Positions 7,220-11,893 of a stretch of DNA of 11,893 bases are shown here, one piece after another. Each line of letters starts with the position of its first letter. Position 1 is the stretch's first letter. The stretch spans positions 1 to 11,893 of the forward strand of contig JAYSQZ010000018.1 of assembly GCA_043721315.1 (NCBI GenBank), written 5' to 3'. The notes under the pieces were generated by a model that had not been told where the DNA came from, did no database searches, and was given only the letters and a program-made list of their open reading frames with translations. Origin of the DNA: Elstera sp043721315. Lineage in GTDB: Bacteria > Pseudomonadota > Alphaproteobacteria > Elsterales > Elsteraceae. The position numbers and the translations under genes were made by a program.

Positions 7220-7898
7220 TCTGCTGGCCCGCCTGCGTGCGACCGATACGCCCACCGTGTGCAATGCGCTGGAACTGCTGCTGGGCGGACGGCGGGCAAC
7301 GGGGTTCACGCGATTTCCGGTTGTGGCCGCCGATCCCGGTTTGCCGTCGATAGTGGGCTATGCCCGCTGCGTGAAAATTCGCGCTGCCTCCCCGCCCACC
7401 GAGCCGCCGGAAACCATATTGGCGCGGCGGATGGCGTATTACGACTATGTGGCGAGCGGCCCCGCCCCCGCCCTCGTCGTCATCGAAGATACCGACTGGC
7501 CGCACTGCGTGGGCGCGTTTTGGGGCGAGTTGCACGTAGCGGTTCATAAAGGTTTGGGCCTCGGCGGCACGCTCACGAATGGATTGCTGCGCGATTTGGG
7601 GCAGTTGGACCCCGGCTATCAGGTAATCGCAGGCGCAATCGGCCCCAGCCATGCCTTTGTTCATGTCACCGATCTTGATGTGCCGGTCACAATTCTCGGC
7701 CTGCACATTGCCCCCGGCGATCTCGTCCACGCCGACCGGCACGGCGCAACGATTATCCCGGAGAGCGCTTTGGCCGGGCTGAACGGCGCGATTGATACCG
7801 TCATCGCCAAAGAAAAAATCATCCTCGACGTAGCCCGCGCCCCCGGTTTTACCGTGGACGTGCTGAAAGAGGCGTGGGGGCGGATGCTGAAGGCGTAG
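7206..7898 (+). CDS. RraA / 4-hydroxy-4-methyl-2-oxoglutarate aldolase-like protein
   Basis: A 230-aa protein of the RraA-like superfamily (also annotated 'dimethylmenaquinone methyltransferase'). Typical features: an N-terminal LRATDTPTVCNALE, the central G-rich stretch GELHVAVHKGLGLGGTLTNGLLRD (107-130) ending in the R129-D130 pair used for pyruvate-enolate and metal binding in HMG/CHA aldolases, and PGDLVHADRHGATIIP (170-185) with D177. True RNase-E regulator RraA is about 160 aa and not in catabolic operons, so an aldolase, decarboxylase or hydrolyase acting on a 2-oxo acid is more likely. That would fit a last step releasing pyruvate or a similar acid. Start ATG 7206 lies 5 nt after AGGAGA; a GTG at 7203 immediately precedes it. 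Confidence 0.85.
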   Translation: MIPPDLLARLRATDTPTVCNALELLLGGRRATGFTRFPVVAADPGLPSIVGYARCVKIRAASPPTEPPETILARRMAYYDYVASGPAPALVVIEDTDWPHCVGAFWGELHVAVHKGLGLGGTLTNGLLRDLGQLDPGYQVIAGAIGPSHAFVHVTDLDVPVTILGLHIAPGDLVHADRHGATIIPESALAGLNGAIDTVIAKEKIILDVARAPGFTVDVLKEAWGRMLKA

Positions 7899-7914
7899 GC
7901 ATCCCGCCTATTTT
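7891..7914 (+). terminator. Weak candidate terminator at the end of the catabolic operon
   Basis: AGGCG (7891-7895) pairs with CGCCT (7905-7909) around a 9-nt loop, followed by ATTTT (7910-7914). The stem is only 5 bp and starts within the stop region of the RraA-like gene, so this is a weak intrinsic terminator at best. Confidence 0.3.
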
Positions 7915-8044
7915 CCGACATCTCGACCCTAAAAAGATCGAACCCTCGCCGAAATTCGGTGAGATGTCGTGCTAATCCTGCGATCGCCGAGAGGGCGCGA
8001 TAGCGGGGTTTGAACGCCCAACACCGCGCCTCGGCGGTTTTTTT
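7915..8044 (+). ncRNA. Structured intergenic segment ending in a terminator; possible 3'-UTR-derived small RNA
   Basis: Three stems follow one another. CGACATCTC (7916-7924) pairs perfectly with GAGATGTCG (7961-7969). Nested in it, CTCGCCGA (7945-7952) can pair with TTCGGTGAG-type bases (7956-7963), using the same GAG and so competing with the outer stem. An imperfect GCGATCGCC/GGCGCGATAGC stem follows at about 7980-8005. The last stem is ACCGC/GCGGT with a run of seven T (8023-8044). No good promoter is visible at its 5' end, so a processed operon 3' UTR is as likely as an independent RNA. Confidence 0.3.
8023..8044 (+). terminator. Intrinsic (Rho-independent) terminator
   Basis: ACCGC (8023-8027), a 6-nt loop and GCGGT (8034-8038) run directly into seven T residues (8038-8044). 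It lies between the RraA-like gene and the DUF805 gene, and ends 22 nt before the DUF805 start. It most likely closes the catabolic operon and implies a separate promoter, or read-through, for DUF805. Confidence 0.6.
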
Positions 8045-8066
8045 CGCCAATGCCGGGGTTATCACG

Positions 8067-8441
8067 ATGAATTTTGGTCAAGCCGTAAACAGCTATTTTC
8101 GGAAGTACGTCACCTTCACAGGCCGCGCGAGCCGACCTGAGTATTGGTACGCTTATCTGTTTTCTATGATCCTAATTCTGGTCGCAACTCTACTCGATTT
8201 TTCCATGATGGTAGAATATTCAGCCATCAGTGATGGTGGAATGGCCCCCAGTTTTTTCACCTCTCTCATAACCCTCGCTCTTTTCTTCCCTAGTCTCACT
8301 GTTGGCGTACGCCGATTACATGATACAAACCGCTCTGGCTGGTGGATGCTGCTGATTTTAGTGCCGCTTGCGGGTATCATTGCCTTGATCGTCTTTTTCT
8401 GCCAGCGCGGCACCGACGGCACGAACCGCTTTGGCGACTGA
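8067..8441 (+). CDS. DUF805 family inner-membrane protein
   Basis: A 124-aa membrane protein with the DUF805 hallmarks: an amphipathic N-terminus YFRKYVTFTGRASRPEYW (10-27), a first membrane span (about 28-46), a second (about 64-80), the conserved RRLHDTNRSGWW (82-93), a third span (about 94-112) and the closing QRGTDGTNRFG. The family is widespread (YhaH/YhaI-like) and has no established biochemical role. ATG 8067 is chosen because the DUF805 domain begins there; an upstream in-frame ATG at 8010 falls inside the terminator. The Shine-Dalgarno is poor. Third-position GC is lower than in the upstream operon. Confidence 0.88.
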   Translation: MNFGQAVNSYFRKYVTFTGRASRPEYWYAYLFSMILILVATLLDFSMMVEYSAISDGGMAPSFFTSLITLALFFPSLTVGVRRLHDTNRSGWWMLLILVPLAGIIALIVFFCQRGTDGTNRFGD

Positions 8442-8483
8442 CGCGCAACCATCCTAGCCCCTTTATCCCTCGGAGACTTGCCA

Positions 8484-8873
8484 ATGCGCTGCGCGCTCGC
8501 CTTCCCTGTTGTCGCCCTCTTGGCCTTAGCCCTCCCCGCCTTAGCCGAAGAGCCGGCCTACAGCGCCGCCTATGGTCGCTGTATGGACAAGTCCGAAGGT
8601 GCAACCTTCCCCATGATCGACTGCATGACGGAGGAAGAGGGGCGGTGGGATAAGCTACTCAACCGCAACTACCAGGCTGTGCTGGAACACCTTACCCCCA
8701 ATCGCCAAAAAAGCCTGCGCGCGGCGCAACGGCTGTGGCTGCAATACCGCACTGCAAACTGTAGCTTCTATCTCGACCCCGACGGTGGCCAAGCCGCGCG
8801 GATTGGTGCCGCAGAATGCTCGCTTGCTATGACCGCCCAGCGCACCCGGGAGATTGCGCGGTTTCTGGAGTGA
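8484..8873 (+). CDS. Secreted LprI-like (DUF1311) protein
   Basis: A 129-aa protein with a Sec signal peptide: R2, a hydrophobic core to about residue 19, and a likely cleavage after ALA21. The mature part has four cysteines (C33, C47, C93, C112), suiting two disulfides, and the LprI-domain pattern 'WDKLLNRNYQAVLEHL......LRAAQRLWLQYRTANC......GG......C...MTAQRTREIARFL'. LprI-type proteins are periplasmic or lipoprotein-anchored, and some inhibit lysozyme; here there is no lipobox, so a soluble periplasmic protein is expected. ATG 8484 is 8 nt after GGAG (8472-8475); a TTG at 8478 is too close to it. It lies 42 nt after DUF805 and may be co-transcribed with it. Confidence 0.85.
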   Translation: MRCALAFPVVALLALALPALAEEPAYSAAYGRCMDKSEGATFPMIDCMTEEEGRWDKLLNRNYQAVLEHLTPNRQKSLRAAQRLWLQYRTANCSFYLDPDGGQAARIGAAECSLAMTAQRTREIARFLE

Positions 8874-8918
8874 AGCAAATCCCGAGCAGGTGACTCACCT
8901 GCGACGACGTATTTGCTT
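8873..8918. repeat. Nested inverted repeat after the LprI-like gene
   Basis: An outer perfect 8-bp repeat AAGCAAAT (8873-8880) / ATTTGCTT (8911-8918) encloses a perfect 8-bp stem GCAGGTGA / TCACCTGC (8886-8902) with a single central base. It begins at the last base of the LprI-like stop codon. There is no T-run afterwards, so it may be a Rho-assisted or processing signal rather than a classical terminator. Confidence 0.7.
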
Positions 8919-8931
8919 AACAAAACACAAA

Positions 8932-8977
8932 TTTAGGGCGTTTGTCGTGAGCGAACGCGAACGATAAATGCTCTAAA
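8932..8977. repeat. 17-bp-stem inverted repeat
   Basis: TTTAGGGCGTTTGTCGT (8932-8948) pairs with ACGATAAATGCTCTAAA (8961-8977) over all 17 positions. All are Watson-Crick except three G-U pairs, around a 12-nt loop. The three G-U pairs mean the RNA reading of the + strand is stable while the DNA arms are imperfect, which hints at function in the transcript. Confidence 0.65.
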
Positions 8978-8994
8978 AATCGCCTCATCCTACA

Positions 8995-9033
8995 CTTGTA
9001 TTCTTCGGCGAAAAAATCGCCTGGAGATACAAG
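8995..9033. repeat. Third inverted repeat of the gap
   Basis: CTTGTAT (8995-9001) and ATACAAG (9027-9033) are perfect inverted arms. Within them GGCGA (9007-9011) and TCGCC (9017-9021) form a second stem with an all-A loop. The intervening bases are mismatched or weakly paired. The 11-mer AAAAATCGCCT occurs both at 8975-8985 and at 9012-9022, linking this unit with the previous one. Confidence 0.6.
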
Positions 9034-9050
9034 CTAGGCCGTTAAGACTA

Positions 9051-9079
9051 TTGTAAACAGCCACCCGAACCAGCATCAT
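9051..9079 (+). promoter_or_regulatory. Weak sigma70-like promoter candidate for the WYL gene
   Basis: TTGTAA (9051-9056) and CATCAT (9074-9079) are separated by 17 nt, a 4/6 match each to the -35 and -10 consensus. Initiation would leave a leader of roughly 40 nt before GTG 9129. The hairpin-rich gap upstream supports an independent transcript start, but the match is poor. Confidence 0.25.
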
Positions 9080-9128
9080 ACCTTTAAGCGCGCGCGTTCA
9101 AGGGCAACCCAGCGATAGGTTAGAGATT

Positions 9129-10124
9129 GTGACCAGCAGTGAAACTAGGCGCGGCGGCGATAAAAAGGATAAGGATTCAGGGCCTCGCGATAAGGTACTG
9201 CAACTATATCTATACCTTATTTTTGCTCCCGGACGGCATTTTAAGAAGGATCTTGCCGAACGCTTTGATTTTTCCAGAAATACGACGAGCAGTATTATTG
9301 ACGTGATAGAACGCCACATCGGCAATACAATGGAAATTAAGCGCGGTAAGCATAAAAATAAGACCTATTACGAATTAGTAATGCCGACGACAGCGGAAAC
9401 CCTGGGCGTGTCGTTGGAAGAAGTGCGCTACCTCGCGCTCTGCCGCGATCTCGCCGAACCGTTTCTGCCCCCGGAAACCCACGCGCGCTTGGGGCAATCG
9501 CTGCGCGAGTTAGCGACCAGCCTTAACGGCACCGCGCAACTGCCCCACAAGTCCATCGGCTTCCGCACTAAAGGCACAATCGACTACACCCCGCACCTGC
9601 CGAATTTACAGGTGCTGCGAACCGCGATCGAGAAAAAGGAAATCTGCACTCTCCTCTATCGCGCCCTTGGCCGTAAGGAGGAGCGGCAATACCGTTTCGC
9701 CCCCGGCCTCATCATAGCGCTCAACGGTGCGCTGTACGTGCAAGGCTATCGGCTGGAAGACGGCTCGGTCTTGGCCGAACGCCCCTCCACCTTCCTGCTG
9801 CACCGCATCCGCACAGTAACGCCGCTGCACGAGTTCTTCACCTTCGACGCCGCCGATACCGACGCCCGCACGTTCGGCCTGTACTGGCACGAGCCTAAAG
9901 ACGTTTTCATCGAAGTCGATGCCGACGCCGCCGACTATGTGCGCGACCGCACCTGGAGCGACGACCAACACATCAGCGACCGCGCCGACGGCTCCCTCCT
10001 CCTGCGTCTCAAGACAACGAGCGAGCGGGAAGTGCAGGCGTGGGTGTGGAGCTTTGGGGGGCTGGCGAGAGTGGTGGGGGCAGAATTTTCTACCTCAGCA
10101 GCTATAGCTAAAGAGGGTGACTAA
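9129..10124 (+). CDS. WYL-domain transcriptional regulator (CapW/BrxR-like architecture)
   Basis: A 331-aa protein. A charged N-terminal tail is followed by a winged helix-turn-helix (about 22-85, with LAERFDFSRNTTSSIIDVIERHIG as the HTH core), a linker, a WYL domain (about 160-235, IEKKEICTLLYRALGRKEERQYRFAPGLIIALNGALYVQGYR, with LYVQGYR in place of the canonical WYLvGy) and a WCX-type C-terminal domain (258-320, IEVDADAADYVRDR to VQAWVWSFGGLARVVG). WYL regulators sense nucleic-acid or nucleotide ligands, and many repress adjacent defence or DNA-repair genes. The start GTG 9129 follows AGGTTAGAG. Codons up to about 9400 are clearly more AT-rich than those after. The AT-rich GTPase gene follows after a 59-nt gap from this start choice and may be its target or partner. 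Confidence 0.85.
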   Translation: MTSSETRRGGDKKDKDSGPRDKVLQLYLYLIFAPGRHFKKDLAERFDFSRNTTSSIIDVIERHIGNTMEIKRGKHKNKTYYELVMPTTAETLGVSLEEVRYLALCRDLAEPFLPPETHARLGQSLRELATSLNGTAQLPHKSIGFRTKGTIDYTPHLPNLQVLRTAIEKKEICTLLYRALGRKEERQYRFAPGLIIALNGALYVQGYRLEDGSVLAERPSTFLLHRIRTVTPLHEFFTFDAADTDARTFGLYWHEPKDVFIEVDADAADYVRDRTWSDDQHISDRADGSLLLRLKTTSEREVQAWVWSFGGLARVVGAEFSTSAAIAKEGD

Positions 10125-10183
10125 GCGCTCTAAGGTTCCTCTTGTTAAAACAATCACTTCCAACCAATGACAGGAAAAACAAA

Positions 10184-11287
10184 ATGCAAGAAGCTTCAGT
10201 AGGAAAAGAACTCCATATTGATGACATCATGAATAGAATTCAAGATTTAGCTACTCGCATTATAGAAAGATTAGAACCCGTAAATATTATTGTCGTTGGG
10301 CAAACAGGTGTTGGAAAAAGTACGCTTATAAATTCTATTTTTGATAAAGATGTTGCAGAAGCAAGTTCCGGTCGCCCTGTCACGCAAAAATCAACATGGT
10401 ATAAATCTCGTAAAAAGAAAATGAATATTTTAGATACAAAGGGTATTGAGGCAAAAAATTACAACGAAACTCGTCAACAACTCCTTGATGAGGTTAAAAA
10501 AAGCCGAAATTCAGCAAGCCTTAGCGAACAAATTCATCTGGCATGGGTTTGTATTTCTACTGCAAGCGATAGACTGCAAGATTCAGATTTAGAGGTTATG
10601 AAAATTTTATCTGAACACCACATTCCAACGATTGTTGTTATGACAAAATACGCAGGTGAAGATGACTTCGTTGAAAAAGTTAGGAGTTTTCTCGTTGAGA
10701 ACAGTATAAATATTGCAGACTTGATATGTGTAAACTCAGTGCCGAGTAAATTTGTACCCAAGATGGGAATTAAGGAGCTTGTCCAAAAGTCATTTGAGAT
10801 AATTCCTGAGGCCGTCCAGGCTGCATTCGCCGCTGCTCAAACGGTAAATTTTGATATAAAGCGTAGCGCAGCCGAAAAATACGTCCTAGCTGCCACAGCC
10901 ACTGCTGCCACAATCGCGGGAAGCCCTCTACCGTTTGCAGACGCGCTAAGTCTTATTCCAGTTCAGGCAGGAATGATCTACGCAATTTCAGACTGTTTCG
11001 GGATCAAAACGACCAAAGAAACCATTGTCCCAATTCTTGGCGGTATTGCAGGGTCGTTAGGCATGGCCATCGTTGGCCGAGCGCTTGTTTCGAATATCTT
11101 AAAGCTCATCCCTGCCGTTGGTACTGTCGCAGGCGGAATAATTTCTGCAACGGTTGCAGGGACTCTTACGAAAGCATTAGGTGGCCTTTATATTAAATTT
11201 GTCGAGGATTATTATAAGAAGAATGGGGAATTACCGAACGCTGATGAATTGAAGCAGTTCGGAGAGTATTACGAAAATAATAAGTAG
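10184..11287 (+). CDS. Era-like GTPase with C-terminal DUF697-like membrane domain
   Basis: A 367-aa protein. The N-terminal G domain (about 30-205) shows the P-loop GQTGVGKST (39-47), a G2 threonine around T67 (RPVTQ), the G3 motif DTKG (84-87), a G4-position TKYA (154-157) in place of the usual NKxD/TKxD, and a possible G5 VNSVP (183-187). The C-terminal part (about 230-345) is hydrophobic and Gly/Ala-rich. It has SPLPFADALSLIPVQAGMIYAISDCFG and KLIPAVGTVAGGIISATVAGTLTKALG, the pattern of DUF697/YcjF-type membrane-associated domains, so membrane association is likely. ATG 10184 is 8 nt after AGGA; a TTG at 10142 would add 14 residues without a ribosome site. The 5' two thirds are strongly AT-rich relative to the window. 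Possible roles include membrane remodelling, stress response or defence; none is demonstrated. Confidence 0.82.
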   Translation: MQEASVGKELHIDDIMNRIQDLATRIIERLEPVNIIVVGQTGVGKSTLINSIFDKDVAEASSGRPVTQKSTWYKSRKKKMNILDTKGIEAKNYNETRQQLLDEVKKSRNSASLSEQIHLAWVCISTASDRLQDSDLEVMKILSEHHIPTIVVMTKYAGEDDFVEKVRSFLVENSINIADLICVNSVPSKFVPKMGIKELVQKSFEIIPEAVQAAFAAAQTVNFDIKRSAAEKYVLAATATAATIAGSPLPFADALSLIPVQAGMIYAISDCFGIKTTKETIVPILGGIAGSLGMAIVGRALVSNILKLIPAVGTVAGGIISATVAGTLTKALGGLYIKFVEDYYKKNGELPNADELKQFGEYYENNK

Positions 11288-11297
11288 AAAATAAAGC

Positions 11298-11329
11298 TCA
11301 TGTGGCGGTAATCGCTTATCGCCACATGA
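11298..11329 (+). terminator. Strong hairpin after the GTPase gene
   Basis: TCATGTGGCGGTAA (11298-11311) pairs over 14 positions with TTATCGCCACATGA (11316-11329), one G-U pair included, around the 4-nt loop TCGC. It begins 11 nt after the GTPase stop. No T-run follows (CTGATTCAAC), so termination without Rho is doubtful; transcript stabilisation or bidirectional attenuation are alternatives. Confidence 0.55.
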
Positions 11330-11359
11330 CTGATTCAACGAAAAAACTATCGACTCACC

Positions 11360-11557
11360 ATGCACAAATACCTCCTCCTCTCCATCTTGGCGATTATCGC
11401 TATTCTAGTGATGGGCGTTTGGACCTCTATCGCCCTGCTGATAGGCGGTTCGGTCGGGTTTATTCTCGGCGAGCCTCATGGGATTGGCTGGGCGATCTTT
11501 GGTGTTTTTCTAGGCGGGCTTGGCGGTGTCGCGCTTAAACAGAGCCTTACCCGCTAA
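11360..11557 (+). CDS. Small two-span membrane protein, unknown function
   Basis: A 65-aa hydrophobic protein. An N-terminal MHK is followed by a first span (about 4-22, LLLSILAIIAILVMGVW), a short turn with a likely glycine hairpin (GGSVGFILGEPHG), a second glycine-rich span (about 43-58, GWAIFGVFLGGLGGVA) and a basic C-terminus KQSLTR. I recognise no family; it resembles small glycine-zipper membrane proteins. ATG 11360 is the only reasonable start, but its Shine-Dalgarno is weak. A longer ORF in another frame (11302-11538) starts inside the upstream hairpin and codes for a low-complexity basic shadow, so I prefer this one. It sits 72 nt after the GTPase stop. Confidence 0.55.
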   Translation: MHKYLLLSILAIIAILVMGVWTSIALLIGGSVGFILGEPHGIGWAIFGVFLGGLGGVALKQSLTR

Positions 11558-11595
11558 TTCCAGCCCGGAGCTTCATCTGAGCAGAAGGAACCATC

Positions 11596-11781
11596 ATGGT
11601 CGTCCCAGTGTCCTTTCGCCAAACCTATCGCTGCGAAGCGTGTGGCGAGCCTATCAATGCCAACCGCCCCTCTCTTCTCGCATGGATAGCGCCCAAATGC
11701 CCCACCTGCCCCAACGGGCGCGTGGTTCGGGTTAAACGGCACGGGTGCGTCATCCTAGAGTCGGGCGAGAAAAAGCCCTAG
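11596..11781 (+). CDS. Small zinc-ribbon protein, unknown function
   Basis: A 61-aa protein with two CxxC knuckles, CEAC (13-16) and CPTC (35-38), 18 residues apart, as in zinc ribbons; a further C51 lies in the basic RVKRHGC segment. The ends are short and polar. It could bind nucleic acid or act as a partner subunit, but no named family is recognised. ATG 11596 lies 5 nt after AAGGAA, a good ribosome site, which supports a real gene. It starts 38 nt after the small membrane protein and is followed directly by an intrinsic terminator, so the two probably share a transcript. Confidence 0.65.
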   Translation: MVVPVSFRQTYRCEACGEPINANRPSLLAWIAPKCPTCPNGRVVRVKRHGCVILESGEKKP

Positions 11782-11792
11782 CCTTCCAAGCC

Positions 11793-11827
11793 AACCCCCC
11801 CTCTGTTACCAGTCGGGGGGTTTGTTT

Positions 11828-11828
<1 letters not shown>
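11793..11828 (+). terminator. Intrinsic terminator after the zinc-ribbon gene
   Basis: AACCCCCC (11793-11800), a 14-nt loop and GGGGGGTT (11815-11822) form an 8-bp stem running into TTTGTTTT (11821-11828). It ends the + strand transcription unit just before the oppositely oriented tRNA. The A-rich left flank is short, so it would work less well for transcription coming from the tRNA side. Confidence 0.8.

Positions 11829-11893
<65 letters not shown>

Noticed and set aside
7206..7898. Ribonuclease E regulator RraA or menaquinone methyltransferase as function of the last operon gene
   Set aside because: The protein is longer than true RraA, has the aldolase-type R129-D130 and D177 positions, lacks a methyltransferase SAM motif and sits in a catabolic operon.
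8001..8020. GCGGGGTTTGAACGCCC resembles a tRNA T-arm on the - strand
   Set aside because: Only the TTCAAAC-like loop fits; the stem does not pair, and no acceptor, D-arm or anticodon arm is found around it. It also does not match the initiator tRNA 3' end well enough to be an att site.
10100..10109. Perfect palindrome AGCTATAGCT near the end of the WYL gene
   Set aside because: Only 10 bp, inside coding sequence, with no second copy upstream of the WYL or GTPase gene; chance occurrence is likely.
11302..11538. 78-aa + strand ORF overlapping the small membrane protein
   Set aside because: It starts inside the 14-bp hairpin, has a basic, Arg-rich composition typical of an out-of-frame shadow, and no ribosome site.
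11554..11742. 62-aa - strand ORF opposite the zinc-ribbon gene
   Set aside because: Shadow of the + strand gene, which has a clear ribosome site and paired CxxC motifs.

Overview
The window reads as chromosomal DNA of a GC-rich alphaproteobacterium. Evidence: dense head-to-tail genes with stop/start overlaps, strong GC bias at third codon positions, an HpsN-type histidinol-dehydrogenase paralogue beside a sugar-type ABC ATPase, and an initiator tRNA whose anticodon stem carries the AGG/CCU version of the three G-C pairs, a version reported from some alphaproteobacteria. Genus cannot be fixed; Rhodospirillales-like is only a guess. All protein genes are on the + strand; the tRNA at the right edge is on the - strand.

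Region 1 (1-7898) is one tightly packed catabolic operon that enters from the left. In order: the C-terminal end of an ABC-transporter ATPase (TOBE region); a two-domain SnoaL-like protein; an HisD/HpsN-family alcohol-to-acid dehydrogenase; a classical SDR; a LacI-family regulator; a second two-domain SnoaL-like protein; a bicupin; an alpha/beta hydrolase; and an RraA/HMG-aldolase-like protein. Gaps are 1-18 nt or negative, and several junctions are ATGA-type overlaps. I infer import of a polyhydroxylated or otherwise oxidisable small molecule, oxidation at primary and secondary alcohols, rearrangement or ester/lactone hydrolysis, and a final retro-aldol or decarboxylation step, under LacI-family control. 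The substrate is not readable from the sequence, and the gene combination matches no pathway I can name.

Region 2 (7899-8873) has a structured, terminator-ended intergenic segment, then a DUF805 membrane protein and a secreted LprI-like (DUF1311) four-cysteine protein. These look like ordinary envelope genes.

Region 3 (8874-11827) looks accessory. A 255-nt gap holds three consecutive long inverted repeats. It is followed by a WYL-domain regulator whose 5' quarter is visibly more AT-rich than the rest, and an AT-rich gene for a GTPase with a C-terminal DUF697-like membrane domain. A 14-bp hairpin follows the GTPase gene. Then come a 65-aa membrane protein, a 61-aa zinc-ribbon protein and a strong intrinsic terminator. 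The block ends at the 3' end of an initiator tRNA gene (partial, - strand), which is the side of a tRNA where islands commonly integrate. WYL regulators of the CapW/BrxR type often control phage-defence genes, so the WYL-GTPase pair is the best candidate here for an undescribed stress or defence module. That remains inference: no integrase, att repeat or known defence effector is visible in the window.
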